A stretch of 64,000 bases of DNA, taken from the NCBI GenBank assembly GCA_963811265.1, contig CAWEQS010000026.1, positions 248,001-312,000 on the forward strand, read 5' to 3'. The translations under genes were made by a program, and so were the position numbers. The notes under the pieces were generated by a model. That model made no database searches and was not told where the DNA came from. It saw nothing but the letters and a program-made list of their open reading frames with translations. The stretch's first letter is position 1. Each line of letters starts with the position of its first letter. The stretch comes from JAOUJD01 sp963811265. GTDB taxonomy: Bacteria > Pseudomonadota > Gammaproteobacteria > Burkholderiales > Burkholderiaceae_F. Shown in pieces: positions 54,968 through 63,829 of this stretch.

Positions 54968-57413
54968 ATGTCTGGATTGGCGCTCGCCCTGCTCTGCGGC
55001 CTCGCGGCCGTGGTATTCGGCGCGTGGTCGATCTCCTGGATTCTTAAGCAGCCCGCGGGGAACGCGCGCATGCAGGAGATCGCCGCCGCCGTGCAAACAG
55101 GCGCTCAGGCCTACCTGAACCGCCAGTACCGAACCATCGCCATCGTCGGCGTGGTGCTCGCGGTCATCATCGCGGTCGTCCCGCAGCTCGGGCTGTGGAC
55201 CGCGATCGGCTTCGTGCTCGGCGCCGTGCTGTCCGGCGCCGCGGGCTACGTCGGCATGAACGTGTCCGTCCGCGCGAACGTCCGCACGGCGCAGGCCGCG
55301 ACGCTGGGACTGAACCCGGCGCTCAACATCGCCTTCCGCGGCGGCGCCATCACCGGCCTGCTGGTCGTCGGCCTCGGCCTGCTCGGTGTCGCGGGCTTCT
55401 ACATGCTGCTGAAAGCCACGCACGTGGGCGTGTCGACGCGCGAACTTCTGCACCCGATGATCGGCTTCGCCTTCGGCGCCTCCCTGATCTCGATCTTCGC
55501 GCGACTCGGCGGCGGCATCTTCACCAAGGGCGCGGACGTCGGCGCCGACCTCGTCGGCAAGGTCGAGGCAGGCATCCCTGAAGACGACCCGCGCAACCCG
55601 GCCGTGATCGCCGACAACGTCGGCGACAACGTCGGCGACTGCGCCGGCATGGCCGCGGACCTGTTCGAGACCTTCGCCGTGACCGTCATTGCCACCATGC
55701 TCATCGGCGGCATCGTGTTCAAGGGCCCGACCGACGCCGGCATCATCTACCCGCTGGTCATCTCCGGCGTGTCGATCCTGGCGTCGATCGTCGGCTGCAT
55801 GTTCGTGAAGGCCCGCGAAGGCGGGAAGATCATGAACGCCCTGTACCGCGGCCTGCTGGTCGCCGGCGCGATCTCGCTGGTGCTGTTCTATCCGGTGACC
55901 AGCCTGGATCCTCGGGCCGGTGGCCGCCTCGGGCGACGTCACCGTGATGAACCTGTACCTGGCCGCCGTCGTCGGCCTCGTCCTGACCGCCGCACTGGTC
56001 TACATCACCGAGTACTACACGGGAACGCAGTTCGCGCCGGTGAAGTACGTCGCGCAGGCCTCCACGACGGGCCATGCGACGAACATCATCGCCGGCATCG
56101 CCGTGTCGCTGAAGGCCTGCGCGTGGCCCGTGCTGGCGATCTCGGCCGCCATCCTCGCTTCGCACTGGCTCGCAGGCCTGTACGGCATCGCCGTCGCTGC
56201 GACCTCGATGCTGTCGATGACCGGCATCATCGTCGCGCTCGACGCCTACGGCCCGATCACGGACAACGCCGGCGGCATCGCCGAAATGGCCGACATGCCG
56301 AAGGAAGTGCGCGCGATCACCGATCCGCTGGACGCCGTCGGCAACACGACCAAGGCCGTCACCAAGGGCTATGCGATCGGCTCGGCCGGCCTGGCCGCGC
56401 TGGTGCTGTTCGCCGACTACACGGAGGGCCTGAAGCAGGCGGGTGTGGTGGCCACGTTCGACCTGTCGAACCACATGGTGATCATCGGCCTGTTCATCGG
56501 CGGCCTGATCCCGTTCCTGTTCGGCGCGATGGCGATGGAAGCGGTCGGCCGTGCAGCGGGCTCGGTCGTGGAGGAAGTGCGCCGTCAGTTCCGGGAGATC
56601 CCGGGAATCATGGAGTACAAGGCCAAGCCCGACTACAGCAAGGCCGTCGACATGCTCACGACGGCGGCGATCAAGGAAATGATGATCCCGTCGATCCTGC
56701 CGGTGCTGGTGCCGATCGTCGTCGGCATCTTCCTCGGCCCCGCGGCGCTCGGCGGCGTGCTGATGGGCACGATCGTCACGGGCCTGTTCGTCGCGATCTC
56801 GATGACGACCGGCGGCGGCGCGTGGGACAACGCCAAGAAGTACATCGAGGAAGGCCACCACGGCGGCAAGGGTTCCGACGCGCACAAGGCCGCGGTCACC
56901 GGCGACACGGTGGGCGACCCGTACAAGGACACGGCCGGCCCGGCGGTCAATCCGCTGATCAAGATCATCAACATCGTCGCGCTGCTGATCGTGCCGATCA
57001 TCGCGTCGATCTACGGCGGCAAGCCCGCGCCCGCGGCGGCCGCACCGGCGCCGGTCGTCACCGAAGTGGCCGTGGCGGTCCCGGTGCTGGTCGTGATCGG
57101 CGTCCCGAACCGCGTGCACTTCGAGTCCGGATCGGACAACGTCTCCGCCGCCGGCAAGCGCATCCTGAACGGGTATTCGCAGGCCCTGAAGGCCAACCCG
57201 GACGCGAAGGTCGAACTGTCGGGCTACGCCGATCCGAGCGGCGACGCCGCGAAGAACCTCGAGCTCGCGAAAGCGCGCGCAGTCACGGTGCGTGACGCCC
57301 TCGTCGCGGACGGCATCGCAGCGGAGCGGATCGCGCTGGTGAAGCCGACCGACGTGATCGTCGGCCAGGGCCAGGACGCCGACGCGCGCCGCGTCGACAT
57401 CATCCTGCGCTAG
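54968..57413 (+). CDS. hppA: Membrane-bound proton-translocating pyrophosphatase with C-terminal OmpA-like domain, apparent frameshift
   Basis: Integral membrane pyrophosphatase coupling PPi hydrolysis to ion pumping. The hydrolytic motif DVGADLVGKVE is at 190-200 and DNVGDNVGDCAGMAADL at 216-232. Lys462 in GNTTKA marks the potassium-independent group, normally proton pumps. About 16 membrane segments run to residue ~682. After an Ala/Pro linker, residues ~715-814 form an OmpA-like domain: VHFESGSDNVSAAGKRIL, SGYADPSGDAAKNLELAKAR with the Asp (755) and Arg (770) that bind peptidoglycan in OmpA, and RRVDIIL. The frame breaks near 55903: YPVTS must continue WILGPVAASGD, one C is extra. An AAGGAG is upstream. 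Repaired 814 residues, longer than the usual ~680. Confidence 0.92.
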
Positions 57414-57420
57414 GGCAGCC

Positions 57421-57870
57421 ATGTTCGAAGAAGAGGATCGCGAAACCGGCTTTGCGCTGTTCCTCGTGATCGCGCTGGCGATCACCGTGTCCATCTTCAC
57501 GATGGGCATCGCGGCAGGCACGGCGATCAGCCAGGGCGGCGCCAAGGCCACGGCCACGAAGGGCCCGATCGTCACTCGGCTGTACTTCGAACTGGGCAAG
57601 GCCGAGGTCCCGGCCGATGCATCGGCGGAATTGGCGCCGCACGTGAAGGGCGCGAAGCAAGGACGTCGCATCGCCATCTCCGGGTATCACGATGCGAGCG
57701 GCGATGCCGCCGCGAATGAGGAACTGGCGAAGCAGCGGGCCTTCGCCGTGCGTGACCTGCTCGTGGCTGCCGGCGCGCCGACTGATCGGATCGAGTTGCG
57801 GAAGCCTGCGTTGACCACGGGTGACGGCGACCCAAGGGAAGCGCGCCGCGTGGAAGTGACGCTGCAGTAG
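57421..57870 (+). CDS. Membrane-anchored OmpA-like domain protein downstream of hppA
   Basis: A 149-residue protein with one N-terminal membrane segment (about 13-34) and an OmpA-like domain: LYFELGKAEVPADAS, ISGYHDASGDAAANEELAKQRAFAVRDLL, RIELRKP and EARRVEVTL. The Asp and Arg of the peptidoglycan contact are kept. It is clearly paralogous to the C-terminal domain of hppA (SGYxDxSGDAAxN, LAKxRA). Seven bases separate it from the hppA stop. I infer it works with the pyrophosphatase, possibly anchoring or regulating it at the wall. Confidence 0.8.
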   Translation: MFEEEDRETGFALFLVIALAITVSIFTMGIAAGTAISQGGAKATATKGPIVTRLYFELGKAEVPADASAELAPHVKGAKQGRRIAISGYHDASGDAAANEELAKQRAFAVRDLLVAAGAPTDRIELRKPALTTGDGDPREARRVEVTLQ

Positions 57871-57884
57871 ATCAGTCAGGCCGA

Positions 57885-57919
57885 AGGGCGGTCGGCGCGA
57901 GCCGCACCGCCCTTTTTCT
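57885..57919 (+). terminator. Terminator after hppA-OmpA genes
   Basis: AGGGCGGT/ACCGCCCT with a 13-base loop, followed by TTTTCTTT. It separates the pair from the acetyltransferase gene. Confidence 0.8.
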
Positions 57920-57931
57920 TTGGAGAGCTCC

Positions 57932-58450
57932 ATGCAGATCCGTGACGCCACCCCGGGCGACATCGCCGCCGTGCAGGCGATCTACGCACACCACGTGCTG
58001 CACGGGCTCGGCACCTTCGAGACGGCGCCGCCCAGCGCCGAGGAGATGCAACGGCGCTACGCGCAGATCACCGGCGACGGGTTCCCCTACCTCGTCGCCG
58101 AAGAGTCGGGACGGATGCTCGGGTATGCCTATGCGAATCACTTTCGCACGCGCGCGGCGTACCGGAACACCGTCGAGGACTCGATCTACATCGCGGCCGA
58201 CGCCATGGGGCGCGGTGTCGGCACCGGCCTGCTGAACGCGCTGATCGAACGCTGCACGGCGCTCGGACTGCGCCAGATGCTGGCCGTGATCGGAGACTCC
58301 GGGAACGCCGGTTCGATCGGCGTGCACCGCCGTTGCGGTTTCGAGCACACGGGCGTGATGAAAGCGGTCGGGCGCAAGTTCGACCGGTGGGTCGACGTCG
58401 TGATCATGCAGCGGGCCCTCGGGCCCGGTTCCAGCACGCCGCCTGGCTAA
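57932..58450 (+). CDS. GNAT acetyltransferase, phosphinothricin N-acetyltransferase type
   Basis: 172 residues. IRDATPGDIAAVQAIYAHHVLHGLGTFE (3-30) and ADAMGRGVGTGLLNALIERC (about 90-109, acetyl-CoA loop) with GDSGNAGSIGVHRRCGFEHTGVMKAVGRKF are the PAT/Bar subfamily pattern. Such enzymes acetylate small amines; the native substrate is unknown. Start after GGAGAG. It converges on the CoA-transferase gene with a 4-base overlap of stops. Confidence 0.9.
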   Translation: MQIRDATPGDIAAVQAIYAHHVLHGLGTFETAPPSAEEMQRRYAQITGDGFPYLVAEESGRMLGYAYANHFRTRAAYRNTVEDSIYIAADAMGRGVGTGLLNALIERCTALGLRQMLAVIGDSGNAGSIGVHRRCGFEHTGVMKAVGRKFDRWVDVVIMQRALGPGSSTPPG

Positions 58451-60474
58451 CCGGCGCCCTTCGCGGCCGAGCCGACGTCACGTACGTGGGCCAGGGCTTC
58501 GGACGCCGACTCGTAGATGTGCGGTGCCACGCCGCGGCCATCCAGGGCGGAGCCGAGCTTCGCGCGCAGGAATCCCGACGTGGTGTAGCGGCTGACCCCG
58601 AAGTAGTAGTTCTCCACCAGCGACTTCACCATCGCGGCGTACTCGGCCTCCACCTGCGGGTCGAGGTCGAAGTGATCGTAGTTCACGATTCCGTACACCT
58701 TGTGTCCGATCGCGTTCAGGCGGCGCTCGATCTCGCCATGGATGGCCTTCACGTCGGCGCTCGTCTTCACGCTGAGCCGCTCGAAGTTCAGGAACAGGAT
58801 GTTGTGTTCCTCGTCGTACGCCAGCCGCTGCTCGAGCGGGACGGCGAGCATGCGCTCCCGCAGGTTCATCGGCTCCGGGCGGAAGATCGACGCGTCCATC
58901 AATCGCGGCTGGCCGCGGATGATCGGCTCGAAGTCCATCCGCGCGAGGATCTCGCGCTCGATGTCGACGCCCGGCGCGACCTCGACGAGTTCGAGCCCGT
59001 CGGGCGCCAGCCGGAACACGCAGCGCTCGGTGACGTAGAGCACGGGCTGGCCCCGCCGGCGGGCCTCGCTGCCGGCGAACGTGCGGTGCTCCACCGCCTG
59101 CACGAACTTCTTCGGTCCGATGTCGTTGAGCAACTGCAGCCGGCCGTCGTCGACGACGACCTGCAGGTCGCCCGCGGTGAAGGTGCCGACGAACACGACG
59201 CTCTTCGCCGACTGCGAGATGTTGATGAACCCGCCCGCGCCCGCCAGCCGCGGGCCGAACTTGCTGACGTTGAGATTGCCCTCGCGATCCGCCTGCGCCA
59301 GCCCGAGGAACGCGAGGTCCAGGCCGCCGCCGTCGTAGAAGTCGAACTGGTAGGGCTGGTCGATGATCGCCTGCGTGTTCACCGCGGCGCCGAAGTTGAG
59401 GCCCGAGGCGGGAATGCCTCCGACCACGCCGGGCTCGGCGGTCAGCGTGAGGAGGTCGATCACCTTCTCCTCGGTCGCCACGCCCGCCACGCCTTCCGGC
59501 ATGCCGATGCCGAGGTTGACCACGCTGTTGGCCTTCAGCTCGAGCGCTGCCCGCCGCGCGATGATCTTGCGCTCGCTCATCGTCATCGCGGCGATCGAAC
59601 TGACCGGCACGCGGATCTCGCCGGAGAATCCCGCGTTGTACTGCTCGACGAAGGTCTGCATGTGGTACTCGGGCTTCTCGGCGACCACGATGCAGTCGAC
59701 CAGGACGCCCGGGATCTTCACCTGCCTTGGATTCAGCGAGCCGCGGTCGGCGATGCGCTCGACCTGAACGATCACGATGCCGCCGGAGTTGTGCGTCGCC
59801 ATCGCGATCGCGAGACCCTCCAGCGTGAGCGCCTCCCGTTCCATCGTGATGTTGCCGTCGGGGTCGGCGGTCGTGCCGCGCACGATGCCGACATTGATCG
59901 GGAAGGTCTTGTAGAAGAGGTACTCCTCGCCTCCGATGGTCATGAGCTCCACGACGCTGTCGGTGGTGCGCTCGTTGATCCTGCCGCCCCCATGGCGTGG
60001 ATCGACGAAGGTCCCGAGGCCGATGCGGGTCAGGTGGCCCGGCTTGCCGGCGGCAATGTCCCGGAACAGGTGCGTTATCACTCCCTGCGGCAGGTTGTAC
60101 GCCTCGATCCGGTTCGCCACGGCGAGCGCCTGGAGCTTCGGCACGAGGCCCCAGTGCCCGCCGATGACTCGCCGCACGAGGCCTTCGTGGCCGAGGTGAT
60201 TGAGTCCCCGCTCCTTGCCGTCGCCCTGGCCCGCGGCGTAGACGAGCGTCAATCCCTCCGGCTTGCCGATGCCGTCGGGATCGCGTTCGCTCGATTCGAG
60301 AAAGCGCTGCTCGAGCGCGACCGCGATGTTCTCGGGAAATCCGATGCCGACGAAGCCCGTCGTGGCAACCGTGTCGCCATCGCGAATGAGCTGCACGGCT
60401 TCGCGGGCCGTCACGATCTTGCCCTTCTCGAAGTTCTTGAGCCCCTGGAGCAACTCGCGACCCTGATGGCTCAT
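58447..60474 (-). CDS. Acyl-CoA:acetate/3-ketoacid CoA-transferase, fused alpha-beta (YdiF type) with extra C-terminal domain
   Basis: 675 residues. Two class I CoA-transferase halves: residues ~15-290 (MTIGGEEYLFYKTFPINVGIVRGTTADPDGNI) and ~295-525, with the catalytic Glu347 in LTAEPGVVGGIPASGLNFG. From about 540, a distinct domain of about 130 residues (LAYDEEHNILFLNFERLSV, HGEIERRLNAIG, NYYFGVSRYTTSGFLRAKLG) extends beyond E. coli YdiF. Family members exchange CoA between short acyl groups. The start follows GGAGACGGAATG spacing. Confidence 0.87.
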   Translation of the reverse strand: MSHQGRELLQGLKNFEKGKIVTAREAVQLIRDGDTVATTGFVGIGFPENIAVALEQRFLESSERDPDGIGKPEGLTLVYAAGQGDGKERGLNHLGHEGLVRRVIGGHWGLVPKLQALAVANRIEAYNLPQGVITHLFRDIAAGKPGHLTRIGLGTFVDPRHGGGRINERTTDSVVELMTIGGEEYLFYKTFPINVGIVRGTTADPDGNITMEREALTLEGLAIAMATHNSGGIVIVQVERIADRGSLNPRQVKIPGVLVDCIVVAEKPEYHMQTFVEQYNAGFSGEIRVPVSSIAAMTMSERKIIARRAALELKANSVVNLGIGMPEGVAGVATEEKVIDLLTLTAEPGVVGGIPASGLNFGAAVNTQAIIDQPYQFDFYDGGGLDLAFLGLAQADREGNLNVSKFGPRLAGAGGFINISQSAKSVVFVGTFTAGDLQVVVDDGRLQLLNDIGPKKFVQAVEHRTFAGSEARRRGQPVLYVTERCVFRLAPDGLELVEVAPGVDIEREILARMDFEPIIRGQPRLMDASIFRPEPMNLRERMLAVPLEQRLAYDEEHNILFLNFERLSVKTSADVKAIHGEIERRLNAIGHKVYGIVNYDHFDLDPQVEAEYAAMVKSLVENYYFGVSRYTTSGFLRAKLGSALDGRGVAPHIYESASEALAHVRDVGSAAKGAG

Positions 60475-60606
60475 TCCGTCTCCTTGGTTTGGTGCCGCTT
60501 GAATGCGAATCCCGCACAGCCAGGGTCATCCGATCGGCTGCTTGCCCGGCCCCGCGTTGCGGCCCTACTGTAATTGGAGATTCAACCGTGTAGAGTCCTC
60601 CTCTCG

Positions 60607-61050
60607 ATGCCGTCAAGATCTTCCGCACTTCTTCACGCTGCACTGCTCGGCTCGCTGGCGATCCTCGCCGGTCCCGGCTCGGCGCAGCTGCGTGCGGATC
60701 CGTCGACGTGGGGCGCTGGACATGACAGCATCAAGCTGCATTCGGAGGAGATCGTGGATCTGCACACGACCACGCCGCCTCCCATCGACCCTTACGCCTA
60801 CAAGCGCGGCCTCTTCTCCTCGATGGGGCTGTACGAGTACAAGCCGACGGGCGAAACCCCCGGCCAGTACTCGCGGCCGCACTACACGCTGGGAGTGCAC
60901 TCCGACCTGATGCGGGACGCCTTGTCGCTCACCGGACTGGAAGCCGAATCGTGCATCGCGCCCATGGTGAGGCTGCGCGCCCGGCAGCCGACGGCCACCG
61001 GCGCCAACGGGGTGAGCCTGACCTTCCTGGCGCGCTGCACCTTCCACTGA
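60607..61050 (+). CDS. Hypothetical exported protein
   Basis: I do not recognise this 147-residue protein. It has a signal peptide ending at about 26 (GPGSAQ). The mature part starts RADPSTWGAGHDSIKLHSEE, is rich in Tyr and Pro around 58-95 (PPPIDPYAYKRGLFSSMGLYEYKP), and has two Cys (116, 144) likely to form a disulfide. The C-terminal LTFLARCTFH looks like a closing beta strand. It stands alone between the CoA-transferase (opposite strand) and the SDR gene. Confidence 0.65.
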   Translation: MPSRSSALLHAALLGSLAILAGPGSAQLRADPSTWGAGHDSIKLHSEEIVDLHTTTPPPIDPYAYKRGLFSSMGLYEYKPTGETPGQYSRPHYTLGVHSDLMRDALSLTGLEAESCIAPMVRLRARQPTATGANGVSLTFLARCTFH

Positions 61051-61101
61051 GCGGGACGGGCCGGTCGGCCTAGAATCCTCCGCTTTCCAGCGGGGGACTC
61101 C

Positions 61102-61866
61102 ATGCAGATCCAGAACAACGTCTTCATCGTCACCGGCGGCGCCTCCGGACTCGGCGGCGGCACCTCACGGCTCCTGGCCGCGAGCGGGGGCAAGGTCGTC
61201 ATCGCCGACGTGCAGGCCGACAAGGGCGAGGCGCTCGCGCGGGAACTCGGCGCCAGCGCGCGATTCGTCAAGTGCGACGTCACGAGCGAAGCCGACGCGC
61301 AGGCCGTGGTCGACGCAGCCGGGCAAATGGGCACGCTGCGCGGCCTGGTGAACTGCGCCGGAATCGCAATCGGCGAGAAGACGGTCGGCAAGGAAGGACC
61401 GCACTCGCTCGCGTCGTTCACGCGCGTCATCACGATCAACCTGATCGGCACCTTCAACATGATCCGCGTCGCCGCGACGGCGATGTCGAAGCTCGAGCCC
61501 ACCGCGGATGGCGAGCGGGGCGTGGTGATCAACACCGCGTCGGTGGCCGCGTTCGACGGCCAGATCGGGCAGGCGGCCTACTCGGCTTCCAAGGGCGGCG
61601 TCGTCGGCATGACGCTGCCGATCGCGCGTGACCTGTCCCGCAGCGGCATCCGCTGCTGCACCATTGCGCCGGGGCTCTTCGGGACGCCGATGCTGCTCGG
61701 CATGCCGCAGGAAGTGCAGGACTCGCTCGGCAAGCAGGTCCCCTTCCCCTCGCGTCTCGGCAAGCCCGAGGAGTACGCGGCGCTGGCGAGGCACATCATC
61801 GAGAACGTGATGCTGAACGGCGAGACGATCCGCCTGGACGGCGCCATCCGCCTGCAGCCCAAGTAA
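61102..61866 (+). CDS. Short-chain dehydrogenase, 3-hydroxyacyl-CoA dehydrogenase type II-like
   Basis: 254-residue SDR oxidoreductase. NAD-binding TGGASGLG (11-18), NCAG (84-87), catalytic Ser147, Tyr160 and Lys164 (AAYSASKGG), PG motif APGLFGTPML. The pattern is that of human HSD17B10 / bacterial 3-hydroxy-2-methylbutyryl-CoA dehydrogenase. A role in fatty or branched-chain acyl-CoA oxidation fits the nearby CoA-transferase. Start after AGCGGGGGACTCC. Confidence 0.92.
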   Translation: MQIQNNVFIVTGGASGLGGGTSRLLAASGGKVVIADVQADKGEALARELGASARFVKCDVTSEADAQAVVDAAGQMGTLRGLVNCAGIAIGEKTVGKEGPHSLASFTRVITINLIGTFNMIRVAATAMSKLEPTADGERGVVINTASVAAFDGQIGQAAYSASKGGVVGMTLPIARDLSRSGIRCCTIAPGLFGTPMLLGMPQEVQDSLGKQVPFPSRLGKPEEYAALARHIIENVMLNGETIRLDGAIRLQPK

Positions 61867-61926
61867 TTGCAGCAGGCGGGCGGCGGCGCGGCCGCTTCCC
61901 GCCGACACCCATCGGAGATCCCGTCC

Positions 61927-63726
61927 ATGGCTGTCCAGGCCTTCCTGCGCCTGCTCCACCGGGCCGCGCTCGCCGCTGCCTTCGCCGCAGTCCTCGCCGC
62001 CTGCTCCACGGCACATCGGGACCGGCCCTCCCAGCCGGAGGCATCGTCCGCATTCCGACCCGGACTCACGACCGTCACGGCCGCGCATCACATGGCCGCC
62101 TCCGCCAACCCGCTTGCCTCCGAGGCGGGACGCGAGATCCTGCGGGCGGGCGGCAGCGCGGTCGACGCGGCGATCGCGATCCAGCTCGTGCTCGGGCTCG
62201 TCGAGCCGCAGAGCTCGGGGCTCGGCGGCGGCGCGTTCCTGATGCACTGGGACGGCACGCGGGTCGTCGCCTACGACGGACGCGAAACGGCGCCGATGGC
62301 CGCCGACGAGGATCTCTTCCTGCTGCCCGGCGGCAAGGCCATGCCGTTTCACGAGGCAGTCGTCGGCGGACGCTCGGTCGGCACGCCCGGCGCCGTGCGC
62401 CTGCTCGAAGTGGCGCACAGGCAGCACGGCAAGCTGCCTTGGGCGAAGCTGTTCGAGCCGGCGCTGCGCCTCGCCGACCACGGCTTCCCCGTGTCGCCGC
62501 GGCTGAACATGCTGCTCGCGTCCGAGAAGTTCCTGAAGTCGGACGCCGCCGCCTCGGCGTACTTCTATCTGCCTGACGGCAAACCGATGCCCGTCGGCAC
62601 GATGCTGCGCAACCCGGCGTACGCGGCCACCCTGCGCGGGATCCAGGCTGGCGGAGCGGACGCCTTCTACACCGGCGCGATCGCCGCCGACGTCGTGAAG
62701 GCGGTGCGTTCGCACCGGAACGCTGGCGCGCTCGCGGAAAGCGACTTTGCCGCCTATCGGGTGAGGACGCGCGAGCCCGTGTGCACCGACTACAAGCAGT
62801 GGCGGGTATGCGGCATGCCACCGCCGTCGTCGGGCGGCGTGGCGGTTGCCCAGATGCTGGGCATCTTCGCGGCGCGCAACATCGCCGCCGCGCCGCCGGT
62901 CACCGCGAACGGCAAGACGGAGCCCCGGGCGGACGCAGTGCACCTCTTCGCCGAAGCGGGCCGCCTGGCATTCGCCGACCGCGGGCAGTACCTCGCCGAC
63001 AGCGACTTCGTACCGGTGAACGTCCCCGGCCTCGTCGATCCGTATTACGTGCGCCAGCGCGCGCAGCTGATCGGCGACCGCAGCATGGGACAGGCTGCGC
63101 CAGGTGTCCCTCCGGGCCAGACGATCGCGTTCGCGCCCGATGCGTCGCCACCGAAAGCATCGACGTCGCACATTTCGGTCGTGGACGGCTACGGCAACGC
63201 GCTGTCGATGACGACGACGATCGAGGACGTGTTCGGCTCGCGCGTGATGGTGCGCGGTTTCCTGTTGAACAACCAGCTCACCGACTTTTCGTTCATGCCT
63301 CGATCGGACGGGCTGCCGGTGGCGAACCGCGTGCAGCCGGGAAAACGGCCCCGCAGCTCGATGGCGCCAACCCTCGTGTTCGAACGGTCCTCGGGCGAGT
63401 TCGTCGCTGCAGTCGGTTCCCCCGGCGGGTCGCAGATCATCGGCTACGTCACAAAGACGCTGATCGGCCTCATGGACTGGAACCTCGACGTGCAGCAGGC
63501 CATTTCGCTGCCGAACTTCGGCTCCCGCAACGGTCCGACCGAGGTCGAGAAAGGCCAGGTCAGCGCTGCGCTGATCGACGGCCTGAAGGTTCGGGGCCAC
63601 GACGTCCGCGAGATCGACATGGCCAGCGGCCTGCAGGGCATCGTCCGTGTGCGGCTGCCCGACGGCCGCATGGGCTGGTCCGGCGGCGCGGATCCTCGCC
63701 GCGAGGGCTTGGCGCTCGGCGACTGA
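61927..63726 (+). CDS. ggt: Gamma-glutamyltransferase, lipoprotein-type
   Basis: A 599-residue gamma-glutamyltranspeptidase, acting in the periplasm on glutathione. A lipobox VLAACS places the lipidated Cys at 26. The large subunit has GGSAVDAAIAIQLVLGLVEPQSSGLGGGAF and RTREPVCTDYKQWRVCGMPPPSSGG; the autocleavage and nucleophile Thr413 is in STSHISVVDGYGNALSMTTTIE, followed by NNQLTDFS and PGKRPRSSMAPTLVF. Start after CGGAGAT. Confidence 0.93.
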   Translation: MAVQAFLRLLHRAALAAAFAAVLAACSTAHRDRPSQPEASSAFRPGLTTVTAAHHMAASANPLASEAGREILRAGGSAVDAAIAIQLVLGLVEPQSSGLGGGAFLMHWDGTRVVAYDGRETAPMAADEDLFLLPGGKAMPFHEAVVGGRSVGTPGAVRLLEVAHRQHGKLPWAKLFEPALRLADHGFPVSPRLNMLLASEKFLKSDAAASAYFYLPDGKPMPVGTMLRNPAYAATLRGIQAGGADAFYTGAIAADVVKAVRSHRNAGALAESDFAAYRVRTREPVCTDYKQWRVCGMPPPSSGGVAVAQMLGIFAARNIAAAPPVTANGKTEPRADAVHLFAEAGRLAFADRGQYLADSDFVPVNVPGLVDPYYVRQRAQLIGDRSMGQAAPGVPPGQTIAFAPDASPPKASTSHISVVDGYGNALSMTTTIEDVFGSRVMVRGFLLNNQLTDFSFMPRSDGLPVANRVQPGKRPRSSMAPTLVFERSSGEFVAAVGSPGGSQIIGYVTKTLIGLMDWNLDVQQAISLPNFGSRNGPTEVEKGQVSAALIDGLKVRGHDVREIDMASGLQGIVRVRLPDGRMGWSGGADPRREGLALGD

Positions 63727-63829
63727 CGCTCAGCCGCCTCCGACTCCGCACGGCCCGGGGACGCGCGCCCCCGAACGCGAGCGACTTGCTAGACTTTTTG
63801 CTTTCCACCGTGCGCACAAGAGGAAGAAG

